Origin: JASHUC01 sp035524075 | GTDB lineage: Bacteria > Pseudomonadota > Gammaproteobacteria > Steroidobacterales > Steroidobacteraceae | Assembly: GCA_035524075.1 (NCBI GenBank) | Contig: DATKPP010000013.1 | Location: forward strand, 124,001-188,000 | Reading direction: 5' to 3' | DNA: 64,000 nucleotides | Part shown: positions 17,332 to 26,647 of the stretch, one piece after another | How positions within the stretch are numbered: the first letter of the stretch is position 1 | Layout of the letters: every line of letters begins with the position of its first letter | Notes under the pieces: model-generated | What the model saw: only the letters and a program-made list of their open reading frames with translations | What the model was told of the DNA's origin: nothing | Database searches by the model: none | Position numbers and translations under genes: made by a program

Positions 17332-17955
17332 ATGTCAGACCTCACTCCTCGTCAAACTCAAATCCTGCGCCTCATCCAACGCCACCTGATGGAAACGGGA
17401 ATGCCCCCCACTCGCGCGGAGATCGCCCGGGAGCTGGGATTCCGCTCTGCCAATGCGGCAGAGGAGCACCTGCGCGCGCTCGCGCGTAAAGGGGTCATCG
17501 CGCTTCTTCCCGGCACCTCGCGCGGCATTCAGCTGAAGGACACCATTCGCGAGCAGATGGGTTTGCCGCTCATCGGGCGTGTCGCCGCCGGCAAGCCCAT
17601 TCTGGCAGAGGAGAATATCGAAGCCCGCTTGCAGATCGATCCTGCGATCTTTCACCCCCGGCCGCATTATCTCCTGAAGGTCACCGGCATGAGCATGAAG
17701 GATGCGGGCATCCTCGATGGTGACCTGGTGGCCGTGCATCGCACGGCGGATGTGCGCAGCCGCCAGATCGTCGTGGCGCGCCTGGAAAATGAGGTCACCG
17801 TCAAGCGCTATCGCCAGGAAGGCTCCATCGTGTGGCTTTTACCGGAGAACAGCGAATTCGAGCCCATCCGGGTGAATCTCCAGGCCGAGCCCCTGCTCAT
17901 CGAGGGGGTCGTCGTGGGGGTGGTGCGCCGGGGTAAGGCAACCGGCCTGACCTAG
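17332..17955 (+). CDS. lexA: LexA repressor
   Basis: Repressor and self-cleaving protease of the SOS response, 207 aa. The N-terminal winged helix includes MPPTRAEIARELGFRSANAAEEHL. The cleavage site is Ala86-Gly87 (VAAGKP), with catalytic Ser121 in TGMSMKDAG and Lys158 in VTVKR. ATG 17332 is the first Met after the SOS box; the frame is open upstream, but that stretch is antisense to the oxidoreductase. No strong Shine-Dalgarno is visible. imuA follows after 47 bases with no evident promoter, so lexA-imuA-imuB is probably one SOS operon. Confidence 0.97.
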   Translation: MSDLTPRQTQILRLIQRHLMETGMPPTRAEIARELGFRSANAAEEHLRALARKGVIALLPGTSRGIQLKDTIREQMGLPLIGRVAAGKPILAEENIEARLQIDPAIFHPRPHYLLKVTGMSMKDAGILDGDLVAVHRTADVRSRQIVVARLENEVTVKRYRQEGSIVWLLPENSEFEPIRVNLQAEPLLIEGVVVGVVRRGKATGLT

Positions 17956-18002
17956 CCGCGCATCCTGCAGCGCGTCGCGTCGCTCTCCCCGAGATACCGG
18001 CG

Positions 18003-18683
18003 ATGCTCGGTGATCCACGGCTCGCTTCGCTTCTCAACAACCCTGCCATCTGGCGCGGCAGCAGTGCAGCCCGTACGAGCACCGTGCCGACGGGCTTTCC
18101 GCGGCTCGATGCGCAGCTGCCCGGCCAGGGTTGGCCGCAGGTCGGGGTGGTTGAGATTCTCATTCCGCACCTCGCAATCGGTGAGCTGTACTTGGTTCTG
18201 CCTGCACTCGCATTTCTCAGCCGTCAGCCCCAAGCACGCTGGTGCGCCTGGATGGCCCCCCCCGAGGGACCCTTCAGCGAGAAGGGGCTGCGCCCCTTCC
18301 ATGCCTGCGGCCCTCTCGAGCTGTTCGCGCCGGCACTCACGGCCCACGGTGTGAGCCTCTCGCGCGTGCTCGTCGTGCGCGCCGAAGCCCCGCTGTGGGC
18401 CTGCGAGCAGGCGCTGCGCTCGGGCGCGTGCGATGTGGTGCTCGCATGGGTGCGGCGCGCACCGGCGCGCTCGGTGCGGCGGTTGCAGCTTGCGACCGAG
18501 CGCGGCCGCACGCTTGCGTTCTTGTTCCGAACGCTCTCTGCGCAAACTCTGCGGGAGCCGTCACGTGCGGCTGTGCGCCTCGCGCTGCAGCCGGCGAGCG
18601 GGGGTGTTCGCCTGAAGCTATTGAAGTGTCGTGGCGGCTCGCGAGGCGATCTGCTCATCACGTTCAGCCAGGATCTCCGATGA
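18003..18683 (+). CDS. imuA: Translesion synthesis accessory protein ImuA
   Basis: RecA/SulA-like component of the ImuA-ImuB-DnaE2 mutasome, which copies past DNA lesions after SOS induction. It is 226 aa. The usual family start (TGFPRLDAQLPGQGWPQVGVVEIL) is at about residue 30-53. No intact Walker A is visible, consistent with the group found beside lexA and imuB in proteobacteria. Its stop overlaps the imuB start (ATGA). Confidence 0.88.
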   Translation: MLGDPRLASLLNNPAIWRGSSAARTSTVPTGFPRLDAQLPGQGWPQVGVVEILIPHLAIGELYLVLPALAFLSRQPQARWCAWMAPPEGPFSEKGLRPFHACGPLELFAPALTAHGVSLSRVLVVRAEAPLWACEQALRSGACDVVLAWVRRAPARSVRRLQLATERGRTLAFLFRTLSAQTLREPSRAAVRLALQPASGGVRLKLLKCRGGSRGDLLITFSQDLR

Positions 18684-20299
18684 GCGTGCGTCCCTCTCGC
18701 AAACTCGCCGAGCTGGTAGCGCCCGAGCGTCCCTCGCTACATCTCATCCCCCAGCGGCCGCTCGCGCAGCCGCGCTCTCGAGCGCACGAGCTGTGGATCG
18801 GAGCTCATTTGCCGCAGCTCGCACTCGAGGCGCTGACCGGTCCAGCGCATGCGCTTTCGGGACCGCTTGCCATCGTCGAGCAGCAGGGGCGCGCTTCGCA
18901 CATCGTGGCTGCCAACGAGCAGGCGGCGCACTCCGGGGTGCGCGCCGGCATGAGCGTGGCGACCGCTCTGGCGCTTCTGCCACACCTCACTGTGAAACCC
19001 CGCGACGTGCATCGCGAGCGGGCATTGCTCGAGCGGTTGGCCCTGTGCGCGCAGCGCTTCACGCCCCGGGTGAGCCTCGAGAGGCCGGATGGTCTGCTGC
19101 TCGAGGTCAAGGGGAGTCTGCACCTGTTCGATGGTGCCGCGAAGCTGGGCGCGAGCTTTTTGGCGGCCTGCGGCGCCTGCGGCGCAAGGCCGCGACTGGC
19201 GCTTGCACCCACGCCTTGCGCCGCGCTCGCTGCGGCGCGTTTTGGCAAACCCTTCGAGGTGATGGATGCGGCACGACTCACGGGAGCTCTCGCGCCCTTG
19301 CCGCTTGCGGTGCTGCGCTGGTCGCCCGAGGTGCTCGAGCGTCTGGCCAGGATTGGCGTGCGCACGATAGGGGAGGCGCTGCGGTTGCCGCGTGCAGGAT
19401 TCGCGCGTCGCTTCGGCCGCGAGATGCTCGGCGCATTGGATCGCCTGCTCGGCCGCAGTCCCGACCTGCGCACGAGCTTTCGCGCGCCGGAGCGGTTTCG
19501 CGTGCGCCGGGGATTTCTGTACGAGGTGGAAGGGCACGATGCTCTGCTCGCGGCGCTGGCTCCGCTCATCGAGGATCTCGCCCATTTTCTTCAGGCTCGC
19601 CAGTGCGGGATCACCGAGCTCGAGTGCCGGCTAGGACATCGTCATGCTCCGGTGACACCGTGCATCCTCAGGCTCGCTGCTCCTGCCGCCCATTCGCACC
19701 GTTTGCAAACGCTGCTCGCGGAGCGCTTGATGGTGCTCCCATGGCCTGAGCCCGTGCGCTCGTGTGAGCTGCGCTCCGGAAGGCTCGTGCCGCTTCCGCT
19801 CGATACGAATGAGCTCTGGCAACCCGGAGAGCACGGCGGCGGCGGCTCGCAGGCGGCCTCGACGGATCTGATCGAATGCCTGCGCGCACGTCTGGGTGTC
19901 GAGTCGGTGCATGCACTCGAGATTCATGCCACCCATCGTCCCGAGGATGCCTCGCGGGCGCAGCTTGCAATCGGCACGCAGCCGGCAACCTCTGCAGACA
20001 GGCTCGCGGGGATTGCCGCGGATAGTGCCGCGGATGGTGCTCCGCCCTGGCTTGCTTACCGCCGCCCGCTGTGGCTTCTGGCTCGGCCCCAGCTTTTACC
20101 CCAAGTCGATGGACTGCCGCAGTGGAGAGGTCCCTTGCGTTTGCTCGGCGAGCCGGAACGCATCGAGACCGGCTGGTGGGAGAACAACGAGATCGCGCGC
20201 GACTACTACCATGCCATCGACTCGAGCGGCGCCCGGGTGTGGGTTTTTCGCGAGCGCGTGAAGCCCCATCGATGGTTCTTGCACGGGATGTTCGGGTAG
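18680..20299 (+). CDS. imuB: Y-family polymerase-like protein ImuB
   Basis: Non-catalytic Y-family protein that bridges DnaE2 and the beta clamp in the mutasome. It is 539 aa from ATG 18680. The polymerase-like fold starts at LWIGAHLPQLALEAL near residue 36, where the metal-binding Asp of active Y-family enzymes (D-x-D-x-F) is missing, as in other ImuB proteins. The helix-hairpin region (LERLARIGVRTIGEALRLPRAGFARRFG) is present near residue 217. The end is convergent with the cysteine-cluster gene. Confidence 0.92.
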   Translation: MSVRPSRKLAELVAPERPSLHLIPQRPLAQPRSRAHELWIGAHLPQLALEALTGPAHALSGPLAIVEQQGRASHIVAANEQAAHSGVRAGMSVATALALLPHLTVKPRDVHRERALLERLALCAQRFTPRVSLERPDGLLLEVKGSLHLFDGAAKLGASFLAACGACGARPRLALAPTPCAALAAARFGKPFEVMDAARLTGALAPLPLAVLRWSPEVLERLARIGVRTIGEALRLPRAGFARRFGREMLGALDRLLGRSPDLRTSFRAPERFRVRRGFLYEVEGHDALLAALAPLIEDLAHFLQARQCGITELECRLGHRHAPVTPCILRLAAPAAHSHRLQTLLAERLMVLPWPEPVRSCELRSGRLVPLPLDTNELWQPGEHGGGGSQAASTDLIECLRARLGVESVHALEIHATHRPEDASRAQLAIGTQPATSADRLAGIAADSAADGAPPWLAYRRPLWLLARPQLLPQVDGLPQWRGPLRLLGEPERIETGWWENNEIARDYYHAIDSSGARVWVFRERVKPHRWFLHGMFG

Positions 20300-20304
20300 G
20301 GCGG

Positions 20305-20826
20305 CTAGCTCGCGCCGGAGGCCCGACGCATCGCCAGGTGCACGTGCTCCAGTGCTTGCGCGCGTACCTCGCCCGTTCGCACCGAAGGATCGAGCGCAGC
20401 TCCGGAGTCGCACAAATGATCGATCGATTGAAAGCGCTCCTGCAGCAATGCCCGATCGGCCGGCAATGCATTCGGCATGGCCAGCTCCAGCAGGACGAGC
20501 ACCTCATGCAGCGCGCGGTATTTGAAGTAGGCGTCGAACATCTGCCGTGCCAGCTCCGGCGATGTGCGCCAGGACTTGCCGCCGAACAATTGCTGCGTCA
20601 CCCGCTGCCCGGCGCCGTGGCAATCGAAGGTTTCGCACGCCGGGAATCCGCGCGCCGCGCGCTCGCCGTGAATGCTGCAGCGATCCTCGAGCAGCTGCGT
20701 GCATGGCACGTGAGCGGGCTTGTCGTAGCCGAATCCTTGCGGCGCATCGAATGCCGGAGCGACGCAGCAGAGCGCGCAGCAGCGGGCGCAATCGGCCTGT
20801 AGATACGGTGAGCGAGCGGGGATCAT
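20305..20826 (-). CDS. Cysteine-cluster protein (YkgJ-like)
   Basis: A 173-aa protein starting MIPARSPYLQADC, with a dense cluster CARCCALCC near residues 13-21 followed by further Cys (VPCTQL, RCSIHG, ACETFDC). This pattern resembles YkgJ-type proteins thought to bind zinc or iron-sulfur. ATG 20826 is chosen because an AAGGA lies seven bases upstream; in-frame ATGs at 20862 and 20922 would run toward or into the divergent dnaE2 gene. It separates imuB from dnaE2. The rest of the sequence is helical and of unknown function. Confidence 0.65.
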   Translation of the reverse strand: MIPARSPYLQADCARCCALCCVAPAFDAPQGFGYDKPAHVPCTQLLEDRCSIHGERAARGFPACETFDCHGAGQRVTQQLFGGKSWRTSPELARQMFDAYFKYRALHEVLVLLELAMPNALPADRALLQERFQSIDHLCDSGAALDPSVRTGEVRAQALEHVHLAMRRASGAS

Positions 20827-20889
20827 CCCGATGTCCTTCCTCCGGCTCTCAATGTACCTCATCCAGTAGCTCAACACGGGAGTGCCCAG

Positions 20890-23800
20890 GTGCGCGAGCC
20901 ACCGCAGTACGCGGAGCTTCATTGCCTCACGAACTTCTCCTTTCTGCGCGGGGCCTCCCATCCCGAGGAGCTCGTCCATCGTGCGCGGCAGCTCGGCTAT
21001 GCGGCACTTGCGATCACCGACCAATGCTCGGTGGCCGGAGTCGTGCGCGCTCATATGGCGGCCAAACGAGGGGGCGAGCCTACCGAGCCATCTGCCGAGA
21101 TCGATGCGGCGGCGGCTTCCGCGGCACCTTTGAAGTTGCTCATCGGCGCGGAATTTCACCTCATCTGCGGCCTGAGATTCGTGGCGCTGGCCACCGATCG
21201 CCGCGCATACGGCCGGTTGTGCAACCTCATCACCCGCGGCCGTCGTGCCGCCTCCAAAGGTGAATACCGGCTCGGCCGCGCCGATATCGAGTCCTGCCTC
21301 GATCAGTGCCTCCTTCTGTGGCTGCCGAGCCTGGAGCTTGCAGGTCTTCAACCGGACCTCGCGGCCGCCTCCTGGCTGCAGGAGCGCTTTCGCGGAAACC
21401 TGTGGATCGCCGTCGAGCTGGTGCGCGATGGCGCCGATCGCGGGCGCCTGGCGGTGCTTGCCGAGCTGGGCCGCAAGCTCGATCTGCCGCTCGTGGCCAG
21501 CGGCAACGTGCACATGCACGTGCGCGAGCGCCGCAGGCTGCAGGATGCCTTGACGGCCATTCGCCTGAACGTGCCGCTCGCCGAGGCAGGCTGGCAGCTC
21601 AAGCCCAATGGTGAGCGCTACCTGCGCGAGCGCCTGCGGCTCGCCAGGCTCTATCCGCGCGAGCTTCTGGCCGAGACACTCGCGGTCGCGGAGCGCTGCA
21701 CGTTCTGCCTCGATGAGCTGCGCTACGAGTATCCGCGGGAGATCGTGCCCGAGGGCGAAACACCGGCAACCTACCTGCGCAAGCTCGTGGAGCAGGGCGC
21801 GCGGCTGCGCTGGCCGCGGGGTATGCCGGACAAGGCTCGCGGCATCATCGAGCACGAGCTCGAGCTCATCGCAGATCTCTCCTACGAGCCTTACTTCCTC
21901 ACGGTGTACGACATCGTCGCGCACGCTCGCACCCTCGGCATCCTGTGTCAGGGCCGGGGCTCGGCCGCCAACTCCCTCGTGTGCTACTGCCTGGGTGTCA
22001 CGGCCGTGGGGCTGGAGCGCAGCGCGCTTCTGATCGAGCGCTTCATCTCCAAGGAGCGCAACGAGCCGCCCGATATCGATATCGACTTCGAGCACGAGCG
22101 GCGCGAGGAGGTCATTCAATACGTCTACGGCAAATACGGCCGGGAGCGGGCGGCGATCGCCGCGACGGTCATCATGTATCGCCCGAAGAGCGCCATTCGC
22201 GATCTGGGCAAGATCTTCGGGCTCGATGACCTGCAGATCCGCAATCTATCGCGGCTGCTGCAGTGGTGGGATCCGGGCATCACGCCGGAGCGCATTCGCG
22301 AGGCGGGCTTCGATCCCGAGAGCCCTCTTTTCAAGCGCATTCTGCAGCTTGCGCGCGAGCTGATCGGGTTTCCACGGCATCTGTCCCAGCACGTCGGCGG
22401 CTTCGTGATCTCCGCCGGGCCGCTCGATGAGCTCGTGCCGACCGAGAATGCGGCGATGCCGGATCGCACGGTGGTTCAATGGGACAAGGACGATCTGAAT
22501 GATCTTGGACTGCTGAAGGTCGACCTGCTCGGCCTGGGGATGCTGAGCGCGCTGCGCCGAGCACTGGCGCTCGTCAACCAGCACCGCGGCGCACGCTGGA
22601 CTCTCGGTCACCTGCCCGCGGAGGACCCGCGGGTGTACGAAATGATGTCGCGCGCCGATACCGTCGGGGTGTTTCAAATCGAGTCGCGCGCACAGATGGC
22701 GATGCTGCCGCGCTTGCGGCCGAAGGAGTTCTACGACCTCGTCATCGAGGTGGCCATCGTACGGCCCGGTCCCATTCAAGGCGATATGGTGCATCCGTAC
22801 TTGCGCCGTCGGGAGGGCAAGGAGGAGGTCGTCTACCCGCGTCCGGAGGTGCAGGAGGTACTGGAGCGCACGCTCGGGGTACCCATCTTTCAGGAGCAAG
22901 TCATGCAGCTTGCGATCAAGGCGGCGGGCTTCACGCCCGGAGAGGCCGATCGCCTGCGCCGTGCCATGGCCGCCTGGAAGCGCCACGGCGATATTCATCG
23001 CTATCAGGAGAAGCTGCTGCAGGGACTGGTCGGCCGAGGCTACTCGCAGGACTTCGCGCTGCGGCTGTGCAAGCAGATCGAGGGATTCGGGGAGTATGGC
23101 TTTCCGGAATCTCACGCCTGCAGCTTCGCACTGCTGGTGTACGACTCGGCGTGGCTGAAGTGCCACGAGCCGGCAGCCTTCACCTGCGCACTGCTCAACA
23201 GCCAGCCCATGGGCTTCTACGCCCCTGCGCAGCTGGTGCGCGATGCGCGCGAGCATGGTGTGGAGGTGCGCTCCGTCCGCATCGATGCGAGCGAGTGGGA
23301 GTGCACGCTGGAGCCATGCATGGCCGAGCCGCAATCGACCGGTTCGCAGCCTGCGCTGCGCCTTGGCATGCGCCTGGTCAAGTCGCTCTCGCAGGCGGCC
23401 GCGGAGCGGATCGTGGCGGCGCGCAAAGATCGGCCTTTCAGCAGCGTTCAGGATCTCGCGCAGCGCGCCGCGCTCGATCGGGGCGACCTGGAGGCTCTCG
23501 CAGCGGCCGGGACGCTTGCGCCCTTGAGCGGCAACCGGCACCTCGCCTTCTGGGAAGTTGCAGGTACCGAGCGGCCCTTGGCCCTCGTCCCGCCCGGGAC
23601 GCAGGCACCGCACGCCGATGCAGGGCGGCCGCTGCTCACTGCGCCGACCGAGCGCGAGAGCATCGCGGCGGACTATGCATCCGTGGGCTTGACGCTGGGA
23701 CGCCATCCGATGGCGCTGCTGCGCGAACGGCTGCGAACCGAGCGGATCTCGACGGCCGCGGAGCTCTCCGAGTTGCCGGATGGCCGGCGGGTGCGTACCG

Positions 23801-24066
23801 CCGGTATCGTTCTGCTACGCCAGCATCCAACCAACGCGCGCGGTGTCACCTTCGTGACGATCGAGGACGAGACCGGTCAGGTGAATCTCATCGTCTGGCA
23901 GCAGGTGGGGGAGGCGCAGCGCCGGCCGCTGGTCGAGTCACGCTTGCTCGAGGTGCGCGGCAAGCTGCAGCGGCAAGGCGAGGTCATGCATGTCGTGGCG
24001 CACCGGCTCGTCGATCGCTCGGCACTCATCGCCGATCTTGCGACGAGCTCCCGAGATTTCCACTAG
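20890..24066 (+). CDS. dnaE2: Error-prone DNA polymerase DnaE2
   Basis: Alpha-subunit-like C-family polymerase, the catalytic part of the ImuA/ImuB/DnaE2 mutasome. It is 1058 aa from GTG 20890: N-terminal PHP domain (ELHCLTNFSFLRGASHPEEL), catalytic motif PPDIDIDFEHERRE near residue 390-403, helix-hairpin region, and a C-terminal OB domain (GVTFVTIEDETGQVNLIVW). Unlike the usual imuA-imuB-dnaE2 operon, an opposite-strand gene lies between imuB and dnaE2. I see no CTGT-N8-ACAG box in the 63 bp before it. Confidence 0.95.
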   Translation: MREPPQYAELHCLTNFSFLRGASHPEELVHRARQLGYAALAITDQCSVAGVVRAHMAAKRGGEPTEPSAEIDAAAASAAPLKLLIGAEFHLICGLRFVALATDRRAYGRLCNLITRGRRAASKGEYRLGRADIESCLDQCLLLWLPSLELAGLQPDLAAASWLQERFRGNLWIAVELVRDGADRGRLAVLAELGRKLDLPLVASGNVHMHVRERRRLQDALTAIRLNVPLAEAGWQLKPNGERYLRERLRLARLYPRELLAETLAVAERCTFCLDELRYEYPREIVPEGETPATYLRKLVEQGARLRWPRGMPDKARGIIEHELELIADLSYEPYFLTVYDIVAHARTLGILCQGRGSAANSLVCYCLGVTAVGLERSALLIERFISKERNEPPDIDIDFEHERREEVIQYVYGKYGRERAAIAATVIMYRPKSAIRDLGKIFGLDDLQIRNLSRLLQWWDPGITPERIREAGFDPESPLFKRILQLARELIGFPRHLSQHVGGFVISAGPLDELVPTENAAMPDRTVVQWDKDDLNDLGLLKVDLLGLGMLSALRRALALVNQHRGARWTLGHLPAEDPRVYEMMSRADTVGVFQIESRAQMAMLPRLRPKEFYDLVIEVAIVRPGPIQGDMVHPYLRRREGKEEVVYPRPEVQEVLERTLGVPIFQEQVMQLAIKAAGFTPGEADRLRRAMAAWKRHGDIHRYQEKLLQGLVGRGYSQDFALRLCKQIEGFGEYGFPESHACSFALLVYDSAWLKCHEPAAFTCALLNSQPMGFYAPAQLVRDAREHGVEVRSVRIDASEWECTLEPCMAEPQSTGSQPALRLGMRLVKSLSQAAAERIVAARKDRPFSSVQDLAQRAALDRGDLEALAAAGTLAPLSGNRHLAFWEVAGTERPLALVPPGTQAPHADAGRPLLTAPTERESIAADYASVGLTLGRHPMALLRERLRTERISTAAELSELPDGRRVRTAGIVLLRQHPTNARGVTFVTIEDETGQVNLIVWQQVGEAQRRPLVESRLLEVRGKLQRQGEVMHVVAHRLVDRSALIADLATSSRDFH

Positions 24067-24076
24067 CACCGAGCCA

Positions 24077-26128
24077 TTAGTTGATCGTGACCGCAACGCC
24101 TGTCGCATTCCCGGTGGTCACGTCGATGGCGGTAGAGACCGGCTGGCGGCTGAACGTGCCGGCGGGGTTCGAGGAGTTCCATACCCATGCTTCGGCATAG
24201 TAGATGCTCGTGGAGGTGCCTCCAGGCACGGAGGTAAACAGCGTCGCGCTACTGGAGGCAGCGCCCAGGTAGGAATCGAGCGAGGCAACCGCGACCAGTG
24301 CTCCGCCCTGCGTCAGGAGCAGCTCTCCTTTGTCGTATTTGCCTGGAGTCGTCACGCTCACGGTTCCCGAGACCGACTCGCCCGTGGAGGGCAGCGGTAT
24401 GGCCGCCACGGTGAATGTCCCGCTGGTGGCGCCGGAGGAGCTGGGAGCCACCATCGTACTGAGCGGACCATTCCCGTATACGGGTGCGCTCGCCCCAACC
24501 GAGTATGCCGAGGCACCTTCCGCAGGAGTCACCGTGCTCAACGAGATGGCGCTGCCCGATGCGTAAACCCCATACTGGATGCTTGCGCTCGAGAGTGACT
24601 GCGCCGTATCGAAGGTGCCCGTGAACGGGTCGACCGGGTAGGCTTCGATCAGATAGGGAGCGGTGCTCGTATTTGGCAGCGTCTGATAGAAGCCGATCCA
24701 GGATCCCGGCGGCGATGCCGCGGCGGACAGATTCACCGCGTATGAGCTGGCCGCGGTCAGAGTGACCCCCAGTGAGGTCGCCGATCCCGAGCCTGGAGCA
24801 CCGGCGGTGACCGGCACCGACTGGACGATGACGGTCTGGATGCCCGGACCGTGGATCACCAGATCGTAATCCTGGGTTGCGGCCGTGCACGAATACGCGG
24901 CACTGCTGCTGCTACTGCTGCTGTCGCTCGTGCTGGTCGCGGTACTGGTGCTGCTGCAGGGCAGCGGATAGAGCACGAAGGTCCCACTCGACTGCAGCGG
25001 CACACTTGCGACGATGAGGTTCTGCGTGCCATTGCTCGTCTCGGCCGTGACCTGGATGCCACCGATGCCCGTGGCAGGCAGCCCCGACACGTCCACCTGT
25101 CCCTCGATCATGCCGACCTCTGACAGGTTGTAGCCCGAGAGGTGGGGGATGAGCACGAACCCCGAGTTCCCGTTCACCGTGTATGGCACCAGATCGCGCG
25201 AGGCATCGAAATCCACGGCGACGTAGCTGGTGGCTGCCGAGGTGCCCAGTCCCGAGGCCGTACACGTGCCCGTGACCGGGCTGTACACCTGGTCGTAGGA
25301 GCACTCGGCCGAAGCTGCGGTGCCCGTCGAGGTCGCGATGCAGGAGCCGGTCGTGGCATCGTACGTGGTTCCATAGGCGCAGGAGCTGGAAGACACGCCG
25401 CTGGTCGTGCCGCCGATGCCGCTGGTCGTGGTCCCGAGCAGGCTGTCCGTCGAGCCCCCGACCTGGACGCAGGTGCCGATCAGCGAGTCGTAGAAGCTGC
25501 CGGTCGTACACTGCGAGGCGGTTTGCGTTCCGTATTCGCAGGTGCCCGAGCCGGTCGTGTCGAGCCCGCTGCCCTCCGAAGAGGACGAGGTCGCCGCACA
25601 GGCGATCGCGGCGAGCGTCGCCTGCTCGGCGCTCTCGATCGTGAGGCTGACCGGGAACGTCACGCCCTGCGCCGAGTTGGGCACCTGCAAGGGCACGCGA
25701 TGCGAGGTGCCGCTTGCATCGATGTAATCGACCTCGTCGTTGTAGAGCGCGCCGGCATTCGAGGCCGAGCCGGTCAGCGCCACGTTCGAGTCGGTGAGCA
25801 CCAGACGCATCTGGGCATAGGTGCCGCCGCTCAGGGAGAGGCTGCTCGCAAACTGGGCGAGCGCACCGTTGGTGACGGCCGCCAGGTCGATCGTCTGCGG
25901 GGAGGAGAGCGTGAAGGACTGCCAGCCGCTGTCGGTGGGACCCGCAGTGGCGCTGGTGTTGAAGGCGACCTGCTTGAGGGTCACCCACACGTGCGAGTAC
26001 GCGGCCGGCACATTGGCGCCGGTGGAGACGGTGGCGCTTGGCTGACAGGCGGCCAGCCCGATGCATGCCAGAGCGGCCAGTGCCACACGGTGCCGAAACG
26101 CTGGAAGCTGCAGCAAGCGGGTGATCAA
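24077..26128 (-). CDS. DUF4382 domain lipoprotein with Cys-rich insert
   Basis: A 683-aa predicted lipoprotein. The signal peptide ends in the lipobox LAAC (CIGLAAC) near residue 22. The N-terminal domain (YSHVWVTLKQVAFNT...DLAAVTNGALAQFASSLSLSGGTYAQMRLVL) matches DUF4382. It continues after a Ser/Gly/Cys-rich insert (about residues 185-295), then a beta-rich carboxypeptidase-regulatory-like region and further Ser/Thr/Ala-rich stretches. TTG 26128 is chosen as start because GGGAGAG lies at the right distance; it gives a clean signal peptide, while the longer frame does not. Function unknown; probably surface or periplasmic. Confidence 0.75.
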   Translation of the reverse strand: MITRLLQLPAFRHRVALAALACIGLAACQPSATVSTGANVPAAYSHVWVTLKQVAFNTSATAGPTDSGWQSFTLSSPQTIDLAAVTNGALAQFASSLSLSGGTYAQMRLVLTDSNVALTGSASNAGALYNDEVDYIDASGTSHRVPLQVPNSAQGVTFPVSLTIESAEQATLAAIACAATSSSSEGSGLDTTGSGTCEYGTQTASQCTTGSFYDSLIGTCVQVGGSTDSLLGTTTSGIGGTTSGVSSSSCAYGTTYDATTGSCIATSTGTAASAECSYDQVYSPVTGTCTASGLGTSAATSYVAVDFDASRDLVPYTVNGNSGFVLIPHLSGYNLSEVGMIEGQVDVSGLPATGIGGIQVTAETSNGTQNLIVASVPLQSSGTFVLYPLPCSSTSTATSTSDSSSSSSSAAYSCTAATQDYDLVIHGPGIQTVIVQSVPVTAGAPGSGSATSLGVTLTAASSYAVNLSAAASPPGSWIGFYQTLPNTSTAPYLIEAYPVDPFTGTFDTAQSLSSASIQYGVYASGSAISLSTVTPAEGASAYSVGASAPVYGNGPLSTMVAPSSSGATSGTFTVAAIPLPSTGESVSGTVSVTTPGKYDKGELLLTQGGALVAVASLDSYLGAASSSATLFTSVPGGTSTSIYYAEAWVWNSSNPAGTFSRQPVSTAIDVTTGNATGVAVTIN
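25255..25545 (-). repeat. Degenerate Cys-pair repeats inside the DUF4382 lipoprotein
   Basis: Three imperfect copies of a roughly 20-residue unit of the form C-x-Y...Y-x-x-x-T/I-G-T/S-C: a CEYGT...FYDSLIGTC copy, SCAYGTTYDATTGSC and ECSYDQVYSPVTGTC. Ser/Thr/Gly linkers separate them. Each has paired cysteines, suggesting small disulfide-closed loops. Confidence 0.7.
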
Positions 26129-26252
26129 GCCGACTCTCCCTTGTCTGCGAATCGCGTCACTGCCGACTTTCAGACCAGGCCAGACTACGCCAGCGCCGCG
26201 CGCGAGTCGATCCACAGGATGTTGGAATTGCGTTGCAAACTGTGTCTCGACC

Positions 26253-26522
26253 TTATGTCCGCGGGCGCTTGCGTCCAGCCTTGTCGGAGGAGTCGCCATC
26301 GCCGATATCGTAGTCGTCGAAGTCGCTCGTCAACTCGGCCGTGCGCTTCTCCTCGAGCAGCTTCTCCAGCCGCCGCCAGGCGGGATCCCCGCTGCGCACG
26401 CCGCGTCGCTTGGCGAGGTCGAGATCCTTGATGACCTGGTCGAGGTCGACATCCGCTTCCTCGCTGACCGGCTCGTCGGCATCTTCGTCTTCGAACTCGT
26501 CCGATTCGGGCTTCTCGCTCAT
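26253..26522 (-). CDS. Small acidic protein of unknown function
   Basis: An 89-aa protein with a strongly acidic N-terminus (SDEFEDEDADEPVSEEADVDLDQ), a basic helix (LAKRRGVRSGDPAWRRLEKLLEEKR), a second acidic patch (SDFDDYDIGDGD) and a basic tail. Short proteins of this layout occur in many gammaproteobacteria; I do not recognise a function. It is 125 bp downstream of gspF on the same strand, and the long non-shadow frame with a sensible composition supports it being real. Confidence 0.65.
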   Translation of the reverse strand: MSEKPESDEFEDEDADEPVSEEADVDLDQVIKDLDLAKRRGVRSGDPAWRRLEKLLEEKRTAELTSDFDDYDIGDGDSSDKAGRKRPRT

Positions 26523-26647
26523 GACCGTGAAGCATCCAACGCGGTGGTGTTTTGCGGTAGGGAGTTTGTCCGGACTCGTTGTCGTATCGATGACGGCGCG
26601 AACTTAATTCCTCTCGCGAAACTTCGCAACGTCCTGCATCGCCGCTC

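Noticed and set aside
20826..20890. SOS box in front of dnaE2
   Set aside because: I looked for CTGT-N8-ACAG in this gap on both strands and found none.
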